DNA of 64,000 nucleotides from Liriodendron chinense (taxonomy: Eukaryota > Streptophyta > Magnoliopsida > Magnoliales > Magnoliaceae), in NCBI GenBank assembly GCA_003013855.2, contig PVNU02001707.1, positions 1 to 64,000 on the forward strand. The letters are read 5' to 3'. Numbering within the stretch: position 1 is the first letter of the stretch; every line of letters begins with the position of its first letter. Shown here in pieces: positions 24,562 to 37,232 of the stretch. The notes below the pieces were generated by a model, which saw only the letters and a list, made by a program, of their open reading frames with translations, was not told where the DNA came from and searched no databases. Position numbers and translations under genes: made by a program.

Positions 24562-25640
24562 GGCTTAGTGGGTGTTACCCCACCGTGAGGCCCACCTTAA
24601 TGATTTTTTGTATATCCATGTCATCCATCCGTTTCTCTAGCCCATTTTAGGATAGAGTAACAAAACTTATGCTGATACAAATTTTAACTGGACCATACCA
24701 TAGGAAACAGTGGTCATTAAAGCCCCATTTGGATGCAGGGAAATAAGTTGCTTTTTTTAACTGACACCAGCCATTTAGCTACTTATCATATATATAAGTT
24801 AGTTTAGTTAACACCAACTTAATAGTTACATATTTGCTGAAAGCAGGATAAATATTTTAGTCTTTTGTTTTTGCTTTTCCTTGTTTGCTTTTTCTCACTC
24901 GAGGGCGTATCAAAATCATCTCTCCCCTAAAACCCTTCTAATTAAAAACTTAGAATCCCGCTGTCCTGCCAATGGGTGGGACCACTAAACGCATGTGTTT
25001 TGTTTTCGCGTGGCCCACCATGCTGGCATGTGGCATGGGCCCATCCATAATGTATGTTAGAAATCCACATCATCTATCCATCTTGTCAGACCAGCTATAA
25101 AGCATATTCAAATCACAAATAAGCTGCATCACAACCAGGTGGAGATTGAATTCCCACTATTGAAAACTTCTTAGGTTTCACGGTGTGGTTCTTTTGCCAC
25201 ATGGACAACTGTGATGCCTCTCAATCCATAAAAGAAAGTCTGCACCGCTTCTAGACGGATGTGGTGGGACCAAAAGGCCTTCAAAGATTTGAATGGTCCA
25301 CAATATAAAAATAGATGATTCACCGTGCTTGTTTGAAGAAATGCTAAGAAGAAAGGAGCTCGTCCATAGTCATAAATTGTGGTGCAGGTCCGATAAATGT
25401 TTACCAAAACATACATATTACCTTAATAAGTAGAAATCAAGATAAGTTACTCAAAGGCATAAATAGCTTATCTAATCAGTAACTTACAATCCAAACGGAC
25501 CTAAGTGATTCACCATTAAAAATTTTAAAGGGGCCATCATAAGGTTTTTACGATGTTTATTTGCAATCCAACCTGCGGGCCCCATACGGTTTGGGTAACA
25601 CCCACTAAGCTATTACCCGGGTAACAGGTAATCCGCTCCC
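24562..25640. mobile_element. MITE with GTGGGTGTTACCC ends, split by a second element
   Basis: The left end has TTAGTGGGTGTTACCCC and the right end has GGTAACACCCACTAAGC on the plus strand, a good inverted pair. The element is interrupted in the middle by the Tourist-like element at 24721-25501. Related copies with the same ends lie at 27445-28050, 28058-28590 and 49007-49530. Confidence 0.65.
24721..25501. mobile_element. PIF/Harbinger (Tourist-like) element, TAA duplication
   Basis: It begins AGCCCCATTTGGATGC and ends ATCCAAACGGACC, imperfect inverted repeats of the GGnCCnTTTGGAT type usual for Tourist-like MITEs. Three-base TAA copies lie at 24718-24720 and 25502-25504. It splits an older MITE. 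A further partial GTGGGCCCA repeat sits inside it at about 24970-25400. Confidence 0.6.
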
Positions 25641-25929
25641 TGTTGTATTGTTTTTTTTTTTTTTTGGTATGGGTTAGTTCACACATCCCATTGGTAGTAC
25701 ACCCATCTACTTCTGTTAGTCACGTCACAATGTTAGCCACCCCCACTATAACCTCAGTGTTGGAATCGATACCATAACCTCAGTCTGCCACTTGAGCTAT
25801 GGACCTTGGTGTTCGCTCCCTGTGGTATGATTGATTACTGACTGAAGGTGTTTAACACTGAAATCTTTCCGCGGATTCGAATTGCGGAGTGTAGGACACA
25901 GTAATGAGGTTGATACTGTGTCGTTGTGG

Positions 25930-26370
25930 CCAAGTTCAGTGGGCCCTACCCTGAAGTATGTATTATATCCACACCGATCTTCCATTTTTTCAGATTATTT
26001 TAGGACATAACCTAAAAACTGAGGCAGATTGAAAACTCAAATGAACCACCGCATGGAAAAGTAACGGAGATTGAATGCCTATCATTGAAAACTTCTTAGG
26101 GGCCACGGAAGTTTTGGATCAAGCCGATATTTATGTCTTCCCTTCATAGAGGTCTATGTGACCTTATGAACAGGTTGGATGGAAAATAAACATCATGATA
26201 AGCCCTAGGAAGATTTCAACGGTGGGCATGATAGTCCCACTGCTTTATGTGGTGTGGTCCACTTGAGCCTTGGATCTGCCTCACTTTTGGATCCATACCC
26301 TAAAATAATCTATCAAAATGAATGTACGGTGTGGATATAATATACATCATGGTGGACCTACTTAACTTTG
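25930..26370. repeat. GGGCCCAC-family MITE
   Basis: It has the standard block order from 'CAGTGGGCCCTACC' through the GGACCACC and TTGGATCAAGC blocks to 'GTGTGGATATAATATACATC'. Ends are eroded and the right flank carries the shared 'GCCACGTCAACACAG' sequence. Confidence 0.5.
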
Positions 26371-26472
26371 CCACGTCAACACAGCAATATCCACACATGA
26401 TGCATCATGGTGGGCGCACAGAACTTTGCCGCGTCAACACATTACTGATACCTCGATGCAATGTTATACTAC

Positions 26473-26905
26473 ACCGTCAACGGGACGGATACGGGCCGGA
26501 TCAGTGATGATCCGAATCCGACCCGATTAAGAATATATCCGACCCGAATCCGACTCGAATCCGATTCGGATCACAAGTATATGATCCGAACTCGGCCCGA
26601 TTAAATTTTTCGAAATCCGTTTCCGATCTAATTATGATCCGACGTGATATCCAACCGGATATCCGAGAGAGGAGAGAGAGAGAAAGAGAGATTATCCTAT
26701 GTTTTTATTTTATTTTATTTTATTATTATTTTTTTTTTATCGGGTCGGATCGTTAACGGGCCGGATCAAGGTTGATCCGAATCCGACCCGAATATTAAAC
26801 GGATCATCTTTGGATATCCGTATCCGACCCGATTATCCGATTATTGATCCGAATCCGATTAAATTGGATCGGATACGGATCAAGATCCGTGCCATTGACA
26901 GCACT
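26473..26905. mobile_element. GATCCG-rich non-autonomous element, possibly hAT
   Basis: The ends are GTCAACGGGACGGAT and, on the other strand, GTCAATGGCACGGAT. The interior is built of dozens of overlapping GATCCGAATCCGACCCGA-type motifs in both orientations around an AT-rich and GA-rich centre. GTCAACGGG-type ends are common in plant hAT MITEs. A target duplication could not be fixed. Confidence 0.5.
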
Positions 26906-26912
26906 AACTACA

Positions 26913-27390
26913 CGGGAGTCGGTTAGGTGTTACCCTTACTATGGGACCCACCTTGATTACTGTTGCATATCCACACCGTCCATCCGTTTTTCCACTCCAT
27001 TTTACAATGTAGTGCTAAACATTAATCAGGTGCACCACACCACAGGAAACAGTGGTTAATGAACGTCCACGATTAAAAACTTTCTATGGATAACTGTAAT
27101 TTTTATTTTCATCCAAACCGTTGATTACGTCAACCATATCTGGATGGAGAGAAAATAAAAATATAGGTTTAATATAAAGCTTCTGTATCCCACAAAAAGT
27201 TTCTAATAGTCACTCGCCACTGTTTCCAGTGGTGTAGTTCGTGTTAGATTTCAATCTATTTTATTTTTGAGATCACTTCGTAAAATGATATTTAAAAACA
27301 GATGGACAGACTGGATATTCAGATATTTTATCAAGGTGGGCCCCACATAGTAAGGGTAACACACGCCAAGGTGTTACCCGGGTAGCTCCC
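26913..27390. mobile_element. Fold-back MITE, GGGAG/CTCCC ends
   Basis: 478 bp with GGGAGTCGGTTAGGTGTTAC at the left and an inverse GTGTTACCCGGGTAGCTCCC at the right. The inverted arms extend about 100 bp through GGGTAACAC and GGGCCCACC blocks. Confidence 0.6.
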
Positions 27391-27444
27391 GTTCTGCAGG
27401 ACTCAGGCCCGGTACGGAAAAGAATTAAGTGCGTTTAAACGGAA

Positions 27445-28050
27445 GCGGATTAGCTGTTACCCGGGTGAGAGCTCAGTGGGTGCTACCCTTACCATATAGG
27501 GCCCACCTTAATCAATTTTTTTCATATCCACACCTACCATTCGTTTTATCAGCTCATTTAAGGACTTTATTATAAAAATTAAGAAGATCCAAATCTATGG
27601 TAAACCACACCTCTGAAAAAAGTAGTGAATAATCGTTAAAAGATTTTTGTGTTCCACAAACGTTTTGGATCAAAATACTATTTTTATTTTATATTCATCC
27701 AGTTCTGTTTAACCTTATCAACAGGTTGGATGTAAAATAAACATTACAAATCATCTTAAAGTGTTCTTTGGGAAGATTTTAATGGTGGGAGTTCAATCAT
27801 CACTATTTCATATCGTGTGTTCCATATGAGATTCGGAAATAATATATTGCTGAAGTGTTTTAAACTGGGCTTTAAAAAAGGATGGACGGATTGGATATAC
27901 AACATATAATCAAGGGGGGGCCCTACGTTAAGGGTAACACTCACTAGGCCGATGGACGGATTGGATATACAACATATGATAGGGGGGGAGGGGTCGCTAC
28001 GGTACGGGTGCCACTCACTAGGCTGTTACCTGGGTAACACCTATTCCGCG
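27445..28050. mobile_element. Fold-back MITE with internal 69-bp duplication
   Basis: Ends are GCGGATTAGCTGTTACCC and an inverse ACCTGGGTAACACCTATTCCGC. Near the right end a segment starting GATGGACGGATTGGATATAC occurs twice, at about 27882 and 27951. Confidence 0.55.
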
Positions 28051-28057
28051 GGCGCGA

Positions 28058-28590
28058 CTGGGCTGTTACCCAGATAACAGATTAGTGGGTGTTACCCCTA
28101 CCGTGGGGCCCACCTTGATGATTTATTATATATCCACGCCGTCCATCCGTTTCCACATATCATTTTAGGATAGATTCCCAAAACAGAAACAGATCCAAAT
28201 CTTAGGTGGACCATAACACAGTAAACAGTGGTGATTGAGTGTCTCACCATTAAAAATTACAAAGGGTCCATAGTTAGGTTTTCTTAACGTTTATTTTCCA
28301 TCCAACCCGTTGATAATTTCAAAAAGATATGGATGAAGGTAAAATAAAAATATTATCTCGATCCAAAACTTCTGTGGCCCATAAAATGTTTTTAATGGTC
28401 ATTTATCACTGTTTTTAGTGGTATGGTTCATCTGAGATTTGAATCTCCTTAAAGTTTATAATGGTCCCCTAAAATGATATAGGAAAACAGATGGACGGCG
28501 TCGATATGCAAAAAATAAATCAAGGTAGCCCCCACACGGATAGAGTAACACCCACTAAGCTGTTACCCTGCTAACAGCTAATTCGCTCCC
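28058..28590. mobile_element. Fold-back MITE, GCTGTTACCC ends
   Basis: The left end is GGCTGTTACCCAGATAACAG and the right end is GCTGTTACCCTGCTAACAGC. The inverted arms run through TTAGTGGGTGTTACCC and GGGGCCCACC. It directly abuts the preceding MITE. Confidence 0.55.
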
Positions 28591-28689
28591 CTAATCCCGC
28601 ACACCGTTCGAAGAACCTTACAGTCAGTAATCATTATTCTATACCTGGCGGGTACAATACCGACTTAGATTTGTAGTGTAGAACACAGA

Positions 28690-29130
28690 CGTTGCAAAGC
28701 TCTGTACCCCACCATGATGTAAATCCACACCGTACATCCATCTTTTCAGGTCATTTTAGATTGGAAACCAAAAAAAAATCAGATCCAAAGCTCAGGTGGA
28801 CTACACTACGAAATAGTGTGGATTGAACGCCTACTATTGAAAATGATCTGAGCCACAGAAGTTTTGGATCAAGCTGATATTTGTATTTTCCTTTCGTCTA
28901 AATTCGTGTAACCTTATTAACAGTTAGGATGCAAAATAAATATCATGGTGTGCCCTAGGAAGGTTTTGATGGTGGGCAATATTATTTCCACTGCTTTCTT
29001 ATGTGTAGTTCACTTGGGCTTTGGATGTGCCTCATTTTTTAGATCTTGCCACAAAATAACCTTGAAAGATGGATGGACGGTGTGGATGTAATACATCATG
29101 ATAGGGCCACAGAAGTTTACCACGTCAACA
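28690..29130. repeat. GGGCCCAC-family MITE
   Basis: It has the standard family block order and is followed by a 'CCACGTCAACACCCACCTCG' flank. Sequence downstream of that flank continues on the far side of the neighbouring insertions, after 48710, matching the uninterrupted version at about 1268-1370. Confidence 0.5.
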
Positions 29131-29146
29131 CCCACCTCGCTGATGT

Positions 29147-29645
29147 GGGGCGCGACTTGGGTGAGACCCCGGAACGAGCTATGTGGGTGAGACCCTGACC
29201 ATTGGGCTCACCTGGATGTATTTTTTGTATATCCATGCCGTCCATCTGTTTCTTTAGTTTATTTTAGGATGTAATCTCAAAAATGAAGTAGGTGAAAGTT
29301 TTAGGTGGACCACACAACAGGATCATTGAACACCTACCATTCAAAACTTCTTGGAGTCCACCGTAATGTTTATTGACCATCTGATCTGTTGGTAAGGTCA
29401 CGTAGACGAGGAAGAAAGGAAAATACAAATATCAGGATGGTAGAAAACTTTTGTGGCTCACAGAAGGTTTCTTATGGTGTGGTCCACCCAAAACTCGCAT
29501 CTGCTTAATTTTGGTAACATGGCATAAAATAAGTCTGAAAAGAAGATGCACGGCATGGATATACAATTCATGCATAGAGGTGGTCTTCTACGGTCAGGGT
29601 CCCACCTACATCGCTGGTTACGGGGTCTCACCCAAGTCGCGCCCC
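29147..29645. mobile_element. MITE with GGGGCGCGACTTGGG ends
   Basis: 499 bp with inverted repeats GGGGCGCGACTTGGGTGAGA (left) and the inverse TCTCACCCAAGTCGCGCCCC (right), extending imperfectly for about 100 bp. Flanking 8-mers CTGATGTG and CTGCTGTG look like a one-mismatch target duplication. Its right flank lies within 15 bp of the giant MULE. Confidence 0.75.
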
Positions 29646-29658
29646 ACTGCTGTGCTTT

Positions 29659-29939
29659 GGGATTTTTACTATATTAGCCCCGAGGTGTGGCCATTTTAAC
29701 TAAAAATTCAATTTCTCATACCATCTTGCCAAAGTGGCCTTTTCACGAGAATTTGAAATATTTGTGGTCGGTTTTGCCCCTCTGACCAGCTGTTGACGTA
29801 CGGAGCTGCTTTTCGCACGGGGCTTTTTCTCAAGGGGATTGTGGGGCCCACAAAATCATCGATTTTGGCCATCGGATGGTCAATCTGATCCGCTCATATG
29901 AAATGGGGCATTTTCAAACCCACGTGAGAGGTTTTTGCA
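29659..29939 (+). repeat. Left terminal inverted repeat of the MULE
   Basis: 281 bp, pairing with 48429-48709 in inverse orientation with about three mismatches. Inside of it, to about 30300, weaker similarity to the other end continues (for example around GTAAATGGTGGGGCC). Confidence 0.92.
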
Positions 29940-30552
29940 AATCCGACAGAGGCTGTATGTGACCCAGAATAGCGTTAAGGATTCTCATTAGTACAAATTA
30001 TTATTTGCACCGGCGTGGCCCACCGGTATTGACACTTTCCTTGAAATTTTTGACAATGACTCGTAATTAAAAAACTTTTTATATGAATGAATTCGATTTG
30101 TCTTCTCACATCCAAATTGCCCCACATAAGATCACGTTTGTAAATGGTGGGGCCATTGACGCAATGCATGGTGAAATGGATCCATAAACCTTCCAGTGAA
30201 ACACGTTGTATGGGATCCACCACATTCTTCGTACGAAGAAAGTGAAAAAGTTGGGTTTGGAGGTCCCACCAAGGCAATGCATGCTATCCGTTCATCAACG
30301 ACGTCGATGGACTGTTCTCCTTCCCTCTTCGTCTGACTTTGGTGGTTATCATCCGATTTTTCATGATGCACGTCCAAGATAATGGCTGTAGTAGATTGTA
30401 ACAGAGAAGAAAGGTTGGGCCCACAAAAATAGTCCGCTAAATGAAAATAGGTAAACCATCTCTTTAACTGATTCTCTATGTAAATGTTAATGTGGATGGT
30501 AATGTGCATGGTGAAATGGAAAAGTGTAATGGGTGGAGGCTCAAATGTGGGT

Positions 30553-31160
30553 TGGATTTCCACTGAGTACTCAAAACTCCATGTGCTAACTGGATTCCCA
30601 CTGAGTATTGTGGAATCCCCCCTGGAACTGGGGATTCCCATTGGGCATAGTGGATTCCCACTGAACACTGTGGATTTTCCCTGGCACTGCGGATTCCCAC
30701 TGGCCACTGTGGATTCCCGCTGAACACCGTTGATTCCCCTGGGCATAGTGGATTCCCACCGAACAACTTGGATTCCCACCGAACAACGTGGAATCCCCCA
30801 TGGCACTGCGATTCCTATTGGCCCCTGTGGATTCCCACTAGGCATTGGGGATTCCCACTGGGCATAGTGATTCCCATTGAACACTTTGTATTTAACCTGG
30901 CACCGCTGATTCCCACTGGCCACTCAGGATTCCCGCTGAGCATTGTAGATTCCCCTGGGCATAGTGGATTTCCACCGAACAATGTGGTTTCCCACGTGGC
31001 ACTGCGGATTCCTACTGGCCACTGTGGATTCCCACTGAGCACTATGGAATCGTACTGGGCATTGTGGATTCCCCCCGGGCATTAGGGATTCCCACTGGGC
31101 ATCCTGGTTTCCCCCTGGGCTCAGGGGATTCCCACCGAGCAATGTGGATTCCCACTGAGA
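30553..31160 (+). repeat. Minisatellite array A1 (outer variant)
   Basis: About 30 units of roughly 20 bp built on GGATTCCCACTGGGCATAGT and variants (GGATTCCCCTGGGC, CACTGTGGATTCCC). The plus-strand orientation matches the three other arrays in the left half. The 'CACTGTGG' variants make it most similar to array A7 at the opposite end of the MULE. Long open frames here result from the repeat period and are not genes. Confidence 0.9.
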
Positions 31161-31458
31161 AAGGTAAATCCAAACGCACAAGGTCCACCGCCATTTGACT
31201 TTATGACATACTCTTTTAGTTATGACATGCTCTTTTCTTAGCTGTCAAAACAAGGCCCTAATGGGTGCTATAACAAGAATGATACTCTACATTAGGCATC
31301 CACATTGGCATTGGGAATCCATTGTTTCAATTGTATAGTTCTTAGTTCGACCGCGGAATGCATCTCAACATCTTCATCTCTACAACACTCAATTCATAAA
31401 AGTATCTTTTAAGGCTTACAACCAAGCTTTCTCGTATCAGGCACAAGAATCGTTGAAT

Positions 31459-34435
31459 ATGACAGTTACGCAGCCCATATGCTGTCATTATGATGGTGAG
31501 CTAGTAAACGAACGAGGAAGGTGGAGATACAACGGTGGCGATTCTCAGTTTATCATGGTGAGCAATGAAATAAGATATGAGGATCTTGTATCTAAAATTC
31601 ACAATGTTATCGGCACGACACATTCGGAATATGAGCTTAGAATCAAGTTCGTCTACCCATCGCCTAACTCCATATCACTTCGTCCACAACCGATTAGATA
31701 TGATGACGATGTGGCGGCATATATGTTTATCTCCGCTCAGAACCCAAAAATTCATATACCTATGTTTGTGGAGAAAGTCAGACATAAACGTGTATTTCAT
31801 GATCCTGTGGCGGTGCATTTAAATGAGCCTATACCAACAGTTGATACGGCCGTATATAGAGAAGACTGCACTGACATCCATTCAACAGTCCGTGAAGACG
31901 TCATTAGTTCATTACGTGGGGCACGTTCAGAACTTCCGCGTACGGGCAGTTTCGAGACACCAGAGCCAACAGCATGTGCAGTTATACGTACTTCACCGAG
32001 TGGGGCATATCACGAAGATCCGAGTTTGGACAGTTTCGATGCCCCATCGTTCCAAATCATTCATAGCGAAGACAACGCGCACATTCCTTCACCGGCTACT
32101 ACAGATATTCGTCATCGACCATCAACTTATGCAATTCAAGAAGATCCAAGGTTGGACAGTTTCGAAGCGCCATCGTTCCGACTCATTCATAGCCAAGACT
32201 ACGCGCACATTCCTTCAGCGGCTAGTGCAGATGTCCATACTCCATTGAGTGATGCACATCAAGATGATCCTCCTTTCAGCAGTTTCGATGCGACATTGTT
32301 CCAACATATTCATAGCCAAGATTACGCGCACGTTCCTTCATCTGCTAGTGCAGATATCCTGAGTCCATCGACTGATGCACTTCGGGAAGATCCGAGTTTG
32401 AACAATTTTGATGCGCCATCGTTCCGACTCATTAATAGCGAAGACTATGCGCACGTTCCTTCCAGGGCTCATGCTGACATCCCATGTCCAACCACCAGTG
32501 ACCGTAATCGCCTTTTAGAGGTTCTTGAGACTCCAATGGATGTCATGTTTGAGCGAGATGAAATAACTCCACAGGAGATAACTTGACCTCGATGCGGCAT
32601 CAATGTACGTGAATTGTCCGGTATATCATGATTTTGTTGATGACCCAAGTGAGTCAGCCGTTGGACAAATGTACAGAGACAAGGCTCGGCTACAGTTCAC
32701 GCTTTGTAAGTTTGCGATGCGAAATCATTTCCAATATAAGGTATTGAAATCAAACAAACAGAGGTACACGATTAAATGTCTAATTGATAGTTGTGGTTGG
32801 AGGTTGCATGCATCGTTGTTGGACAATGGTAGTGCTTTTAAAATAAAGACATATCGATCAGAACACACATGTAGCCAATCCTTCGATGCAATCAGTTATC
32901 TCCATGCAAGTTTTGCGGATGGTAGTCGTGGTAAACGTAATGCAGCTTATGAAGGTACAGGAAGACATCATCGTCAAGCAACGATTAAGATATGTACGAA
33001 GATTGCTGCAGAGCGTGTGAGGAAGGGCATAACATGTAGGCCACAAGATGTACAATTTGGAATGGAGAAAGAATTCAATGTTGAGGTCAGTTATATGAAA
33101 GCGTATAAAGGTATGGTAGCTGCAAGTAGTGTGATTATGGGGTCATTTGAAGATTCATACAAAGTACTCCCTGCCTATCTCCATGAATTGATGAAGCAAA
33201 TCAGGGTACGGTAACGGACTTACAACTAGACAGCGAAACGAATTGCTTCGAGAGATGCTTCATTGCGCTAGGACAATGTATTCAAAGCTTCCTGTTGTAT
33301 TTTCGAAAAGTTTTATGCTTGGATGGGGCTCACTTGAAAGGGAGGTATAAAGGTGTACTGTTCACCGCAACAGCGTTGGACGGAAATAATCGCATTCTCA
33401 CGGTAGCATATGGGGTTGGTGAGTCAGAGAATAACAGTAGTTGGCTTTGGTTCCTTCAAAACTTGAAGCGGGCAATTGAGCCTCTCCCAGAGGAGATAGT
33501 TATTATATCGGATCGTCATGCAGGTATAATCAACGGGGGTGAAATCAGTATTCCCTAACGCAGCTCATGGTTATTGTGCACACCATCTCCTCTCAAATAT
33601 GATGCATCACCACAAGGATGAGTCTTTGAAGAAGTACTTTTGGGCGGCTGCTAAAACGTGCCGAAAAAGCAGTTTTAATGATTTGATGCACATCATATCA
33701 AAGGCCAACCCTGCCGCATTTGAATGGCTCAATAGTGTAGATAAAGAAAGATGGGCTTCTGTATTTTTCCCGGGCAAGAGATACAACATGATAACGACAA
33801 ACATTGCTGAGAGCGGAAATGCACTATGGAAAAAACCAAGAGAATACCCGATCGTGAAAGTTCTCGATAGTGTCAGGAGCAAGATTCAAAAATTCTTCTT
33901 AAAAAGGCGAGAAGATGCGAAAGTGTTTTTAGGAAAAGCAACACCCTGGGCGGAAACACATATGAGAGAGTTATCAGACTAGGCGAGGATGACAAGCTGT
34001 ACAGCGATATCTGTGGATGAATATGAAGTTAATTGGGGTGAGTATACCGACGTAGTGAAACTAAGTGAAGCGAAGTGTGGATGTGGCGAGTTCAGCGTGC
34101 TAATGTTACCTTGTCTACATGCAATCGCCGCATGTGACAAGTATGAGCTCGATCGTTACAATTATTGTTCCCCCTTCTACTCAACAGCAGTTTACAAAGT
34201 GATGTATCGCGATTCCATATACCCAGTCCCTGATGTGAGTCAATGGGACACACCTGAAGATGTAAGGGTGATATGCGATAAAATTCGTCACCCGAATGAA
34301 AGGAAAATTCTAGGAAGACGAAAGAAAATGAGAATTACAAGCCTAGGTGAGGAGAGACCAACCGTCAAGTGTTCCAGGTGTAGACAAACGGGTCACAATC
34401 GGATGACATGCACCTACCTTCCGGCCATTAGCTAG
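31459..34435 (+). pseudogene. MURA-type MULE transposase, broken
   Basis: The reading starts at ATG 31459 with a PB1-like N-terminus (CCHYDGELV), followed by four in-frame tandem repeats of 41-42 residues (32014-32509, core SFDAPSF, SxDYAHVPS). After a stop at 32586 and a frame change come the MuDR-type region (32640-32890), a frame change near 33200, and the transposase core with DGAHLKG (near 33320) and SDRHAG (near 33515). An extra G at about 33536-33540 shifts the frame again before the HGYCAHHL motif. A TAG lies at 33980, then a SWIM zinc finger (CGCG...CLH, 34078-34125) and a CCHC knuckle (CSRCRQTGHNRMTC). All main domains of a full transposase are present, but at least four lesions prevent one product. 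Confidence 0.88.
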
Positions 34436-34615
34436 AATTTATTACTACGTGTTGCGCTGGTTACTTTTTGCATACGCAAAGCCTCACTTTGTATTTAATT
34501 TTGTACGTATCTTTTTGTAAATCCACACTATGTCATATAAATATTTTGTCTACGTAATTTACTACTTGAATCGAGAAAGGCATGTGGTTGTGTATGTGTA
34601 TGTATATTTAACGCT

Positions 34616-35438
34616 TGTCGCTATCATAGTTTCCCGTGCCAAAACACATAGGGCCTGTTTGATTTTTTGGCTCAGCTCTAATTATCTTGTAAATGGATAA
34701 TGATTATTTACCTAGGTAATTACTGCATCTTTCCCAATGAAGACAGTGACACTTACTTTTCTTAACGCTAAAATTGAAAATTTTGTGCAATAAATATGGG
34801 GCCCACCGTGATTTATGTGGCTTATCCACACCACCCATTTCTTTATGCCCGTTGAATTTAGGGCGTGAGCCAAAAATTGAAGCAGATCCAAAGCTCAAGT
34901 GGACCACACCACATGAAACAGTGGGAATTGAGCGCCAACCATTAAAAACTTCTTGGGGTCCCTAAAAGATTTGGATCAAGCTGATATTTATGTTTTCCCT
35001 TTATACCTGTCTGTCTGACCCTATGAACCAGTTAGATGATGACGAAACCTCAATACGGGCCCAATGAAAGAAACAACTTTCAACGGTGGACGAATTAAGG
35101 CCACTGTTTCCTTTCGTGCGGGCCATTTGAGTGTTAGATTTGCCTCATTTTTCGGCTCATGCCCCAAAATGTGCTAATAAAACATATGAACGGCGCTGAT
35201 ATATCATATACATTACGATGGGCCCCACGGATTTAAGTCAACACTTTTGGACCGATTCTCGAGGTGGAATTACTCACCTATATTCAATCAAGGTGAAAAA
35301 GTAATAATTACCCATTTACCAAGTATTTACCTGAATCATGAAAAATCAAACAGGCGCATAATGAAACAAATGTATTTACTTGCGTTGAAAGATAAAATTT
35401 GTGGGGTCGGAACACGGGATTCACAGAATACATCCGAC
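34616..35438 (+). repeat. Left arm of an 823-bp inverted duplication
   Basis: It is nearly identical to the inverse of 41111-41933, and both arms are 823 bp. Each contains the same 707-bp MITE plus matching flanks on both sides, so the duplicated unit is larger than the MITE. The spacer between the arms is 5.7 kb. Confidence 0.9.
34651..35357. mobile_element. 707-bp MITE with GGGCCTGTTTGATTTTT ends
   Basis: Ends are GGGCCTGTTTGATTTTTTGG and the inverse AAAAATCAAACAGGCGC, flanked by ATA on both sides (34648-34650, 35358-35360). A 3-bp duplication would suit a PIF/Harbinger-type MITE. The interior contains GGGCCCAC-family blocks. The second copy at 41192-41898 has an exact CAGGCCC end. Confidence 0.7.
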
Positions 35439-36243
35439 TGCAGTGACATGTGAAGATGAGATGTGACTGGTGAAAATTACATTAGTAGGGTACAGGTAAG
35501 TACAGTCACGGGTGAAGAAGATGTATGATCACGTGGGATTCCATGACCCCCTTATCCAGTCCCTACCATTTTCGAATCCTCCAATTGTTTAAAAAATGTC
35601 ACGAAATGGTCATGGCCGGCATCATCCCAACCTACATCCACCTCCTGGAGACTCCTACCGTATGCAGGAAAGGAGGGCCGAGTGGGATCGTGAAATTTGC
35701 AAGCTAGAACAATGGACGACTATTTGTAGGAGATACAATCTTCCAGTGCCTAGACGACAGTCAGTGAACATGAGGCGTGGTACGTTGGCAGAAATTGATA
35801 TGGCATTGGGAAGGCTGAGAAGGGAGATCAGAAGGATGGTAAGTCGTGTGTCGAGAGTGTGGATGGATGGTGTGACGACGGATCTCCAGAATGCATCCGA
35901 ATCGGAGGAAAAACCGCTCCACCAACTTTGACTAACGATTGATGATGCCGTTAGCATGTAGAAAAGGTACAAATTGCCCCTCTTTCGTTGTAATTTCACA
36001 ATCATACTCCATTCAAAGGGGTTGGGCGTGCGTAAGATGTGATGGGGCTCACGGACACTACCTATGAGATCGATGCTGTCCATATATTTTGCCATTTCAT
36101 TTTAGGTCACAAGCAAAAACAAAAGGGGAAGATTTGAATACCAAGTGTACCACACCAGAAGAAATAATGGTGATTGAACGGCTACCATTGAAGACATGTG
36201 ATGGGGCTACGGACGTTTCTGATCAAGCTGATATTTGTGTTTT
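35439..36243. other. Spacer with an unrecognised open frame and MITE half
   Basis: 35596-35931 (+) is an open frame of 111 codons from ATG, arginine-rich (RRGTLAEIDMALGRLRRE), with no family I recognise. It could be a gene fragment or chance. From about 36030 the left half of a GGGCCCAC-family MITE runs and is cut off exactly where array A2 starts. Confidence 0.3.
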
Positions 36244-36880
36244 CCACAGGGCACTTCGGATTCCCACAGGGCACTTTGGATTCCCACAGGGCACTATGGA
36301 TTCCCACAGAGCACTATGGATTCCCACAGATCACTATGATTCCCACAGGGCACTATGGATTCCCACAGGGCACTTCGGATTCCCACAGGGCACTATGGAT
36401 TCCCACTGGGCACTTTGGATTCCCACAGATCACTATGATTCCCACAGGGCACTATGGATTCCCACAGGGCACTTGGATTCCCACAGGGCACTATGGATTC
36501 CCACAGAGCACTATGAATCCCATAGGGCACTATGGATTCCCACAGGGCACTTCGGTTTCCCACAGGGCACTATGGATTCCCATAAGGCACTATGGATTCT
36601 CACAGACCGCTTTGGATTCCCACAGGGCACTATGGATTCCCACAGGGCACTTGGATTCCCACAGGGCACTTGGGATTCCTGCAGGGCACTATGGATTCCC
36701 ACAGAGCACTATGGATTCCCACAGACCGCTTTGGATTCCCACAGGGCACATTGGATTCCCACAGGGCACTATGGATTCCCACAGGGCACTATGGATTCCC
36801 ACAGAGCACTTGAATTCCCACAGGGCACTATGGATTCCCACAGACCACTTGGATTCCCACAGGGCACTATGGATTCCCAC
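36244..36880 (+). repeat. Minisatellite array A2 (inner variant)
   Basis: About 32 units of 19-20 bp on the consensus GGATTCCCACAGGGCACTAT. It starts abruptly inside a MITE after 'ATATTTGTGTTTTCC' and ends at 'GGATTCCCACGTAAAATTTG', where an LTR-like fragment begins. No unit contains a stop codon in any frame, so the polypeptide period is 20 residues. Confidence 0.93.
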
Positions 36881-37069
36881 GTAAAATTTGAAGTCTATTG
36901 TGTTGAATGCTTTTGTGTGATTGATTGCATCTTGTTACTCATTTGATTTTGCATTGCTTCACGGTTTCGGCGTTCCGCTTACGCTGCCGGCTTTTCCCAA
37001 CATATGGATCGTGGAGTTTTCCCAAATTGTCATTAACGGACACAGAAGGTCCTTGCACACGTGTCATAT
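36881..37069 (+). repeat. Copia-LTR end fragment abutting array A2
   Basis: It runs from GTAAAATTTGAAG to the LTR-type end 'GGCTTTTCCCAACA' (37001), followed by about 68 bp of flank. It resembles the last 130 bp of the solo LTR at 22538-23227. It is repeated in inverse orientation at 41934-42113, again touching an array at the same base. Confidence 0.75.
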
Positions 37070-37232
37070 GTAAATGAGATCTATATTATTCATTTTTTGG
37101 GCCTTACCATGAAGGATCAATAGACATCTATCTACGGCACATGTTGGGGGGAAAGTAGCTGCTGATCAGTGCTGTGTGAGCTCCACCGTGATGTATGTGA
37201 TTCATCCATGCTATTCATCCATTTTCTCAGAC

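Noticed and set aside
36089..36946. A 285-codon open frame (and similar frames at 30132-30923, 40629-41302, 42049-43398, 47292-47906)
   Set aside because: These are read-through of the stop-free 20-bp minisatellite, open in all frames on both strands. There is no initiation context or family similarity.
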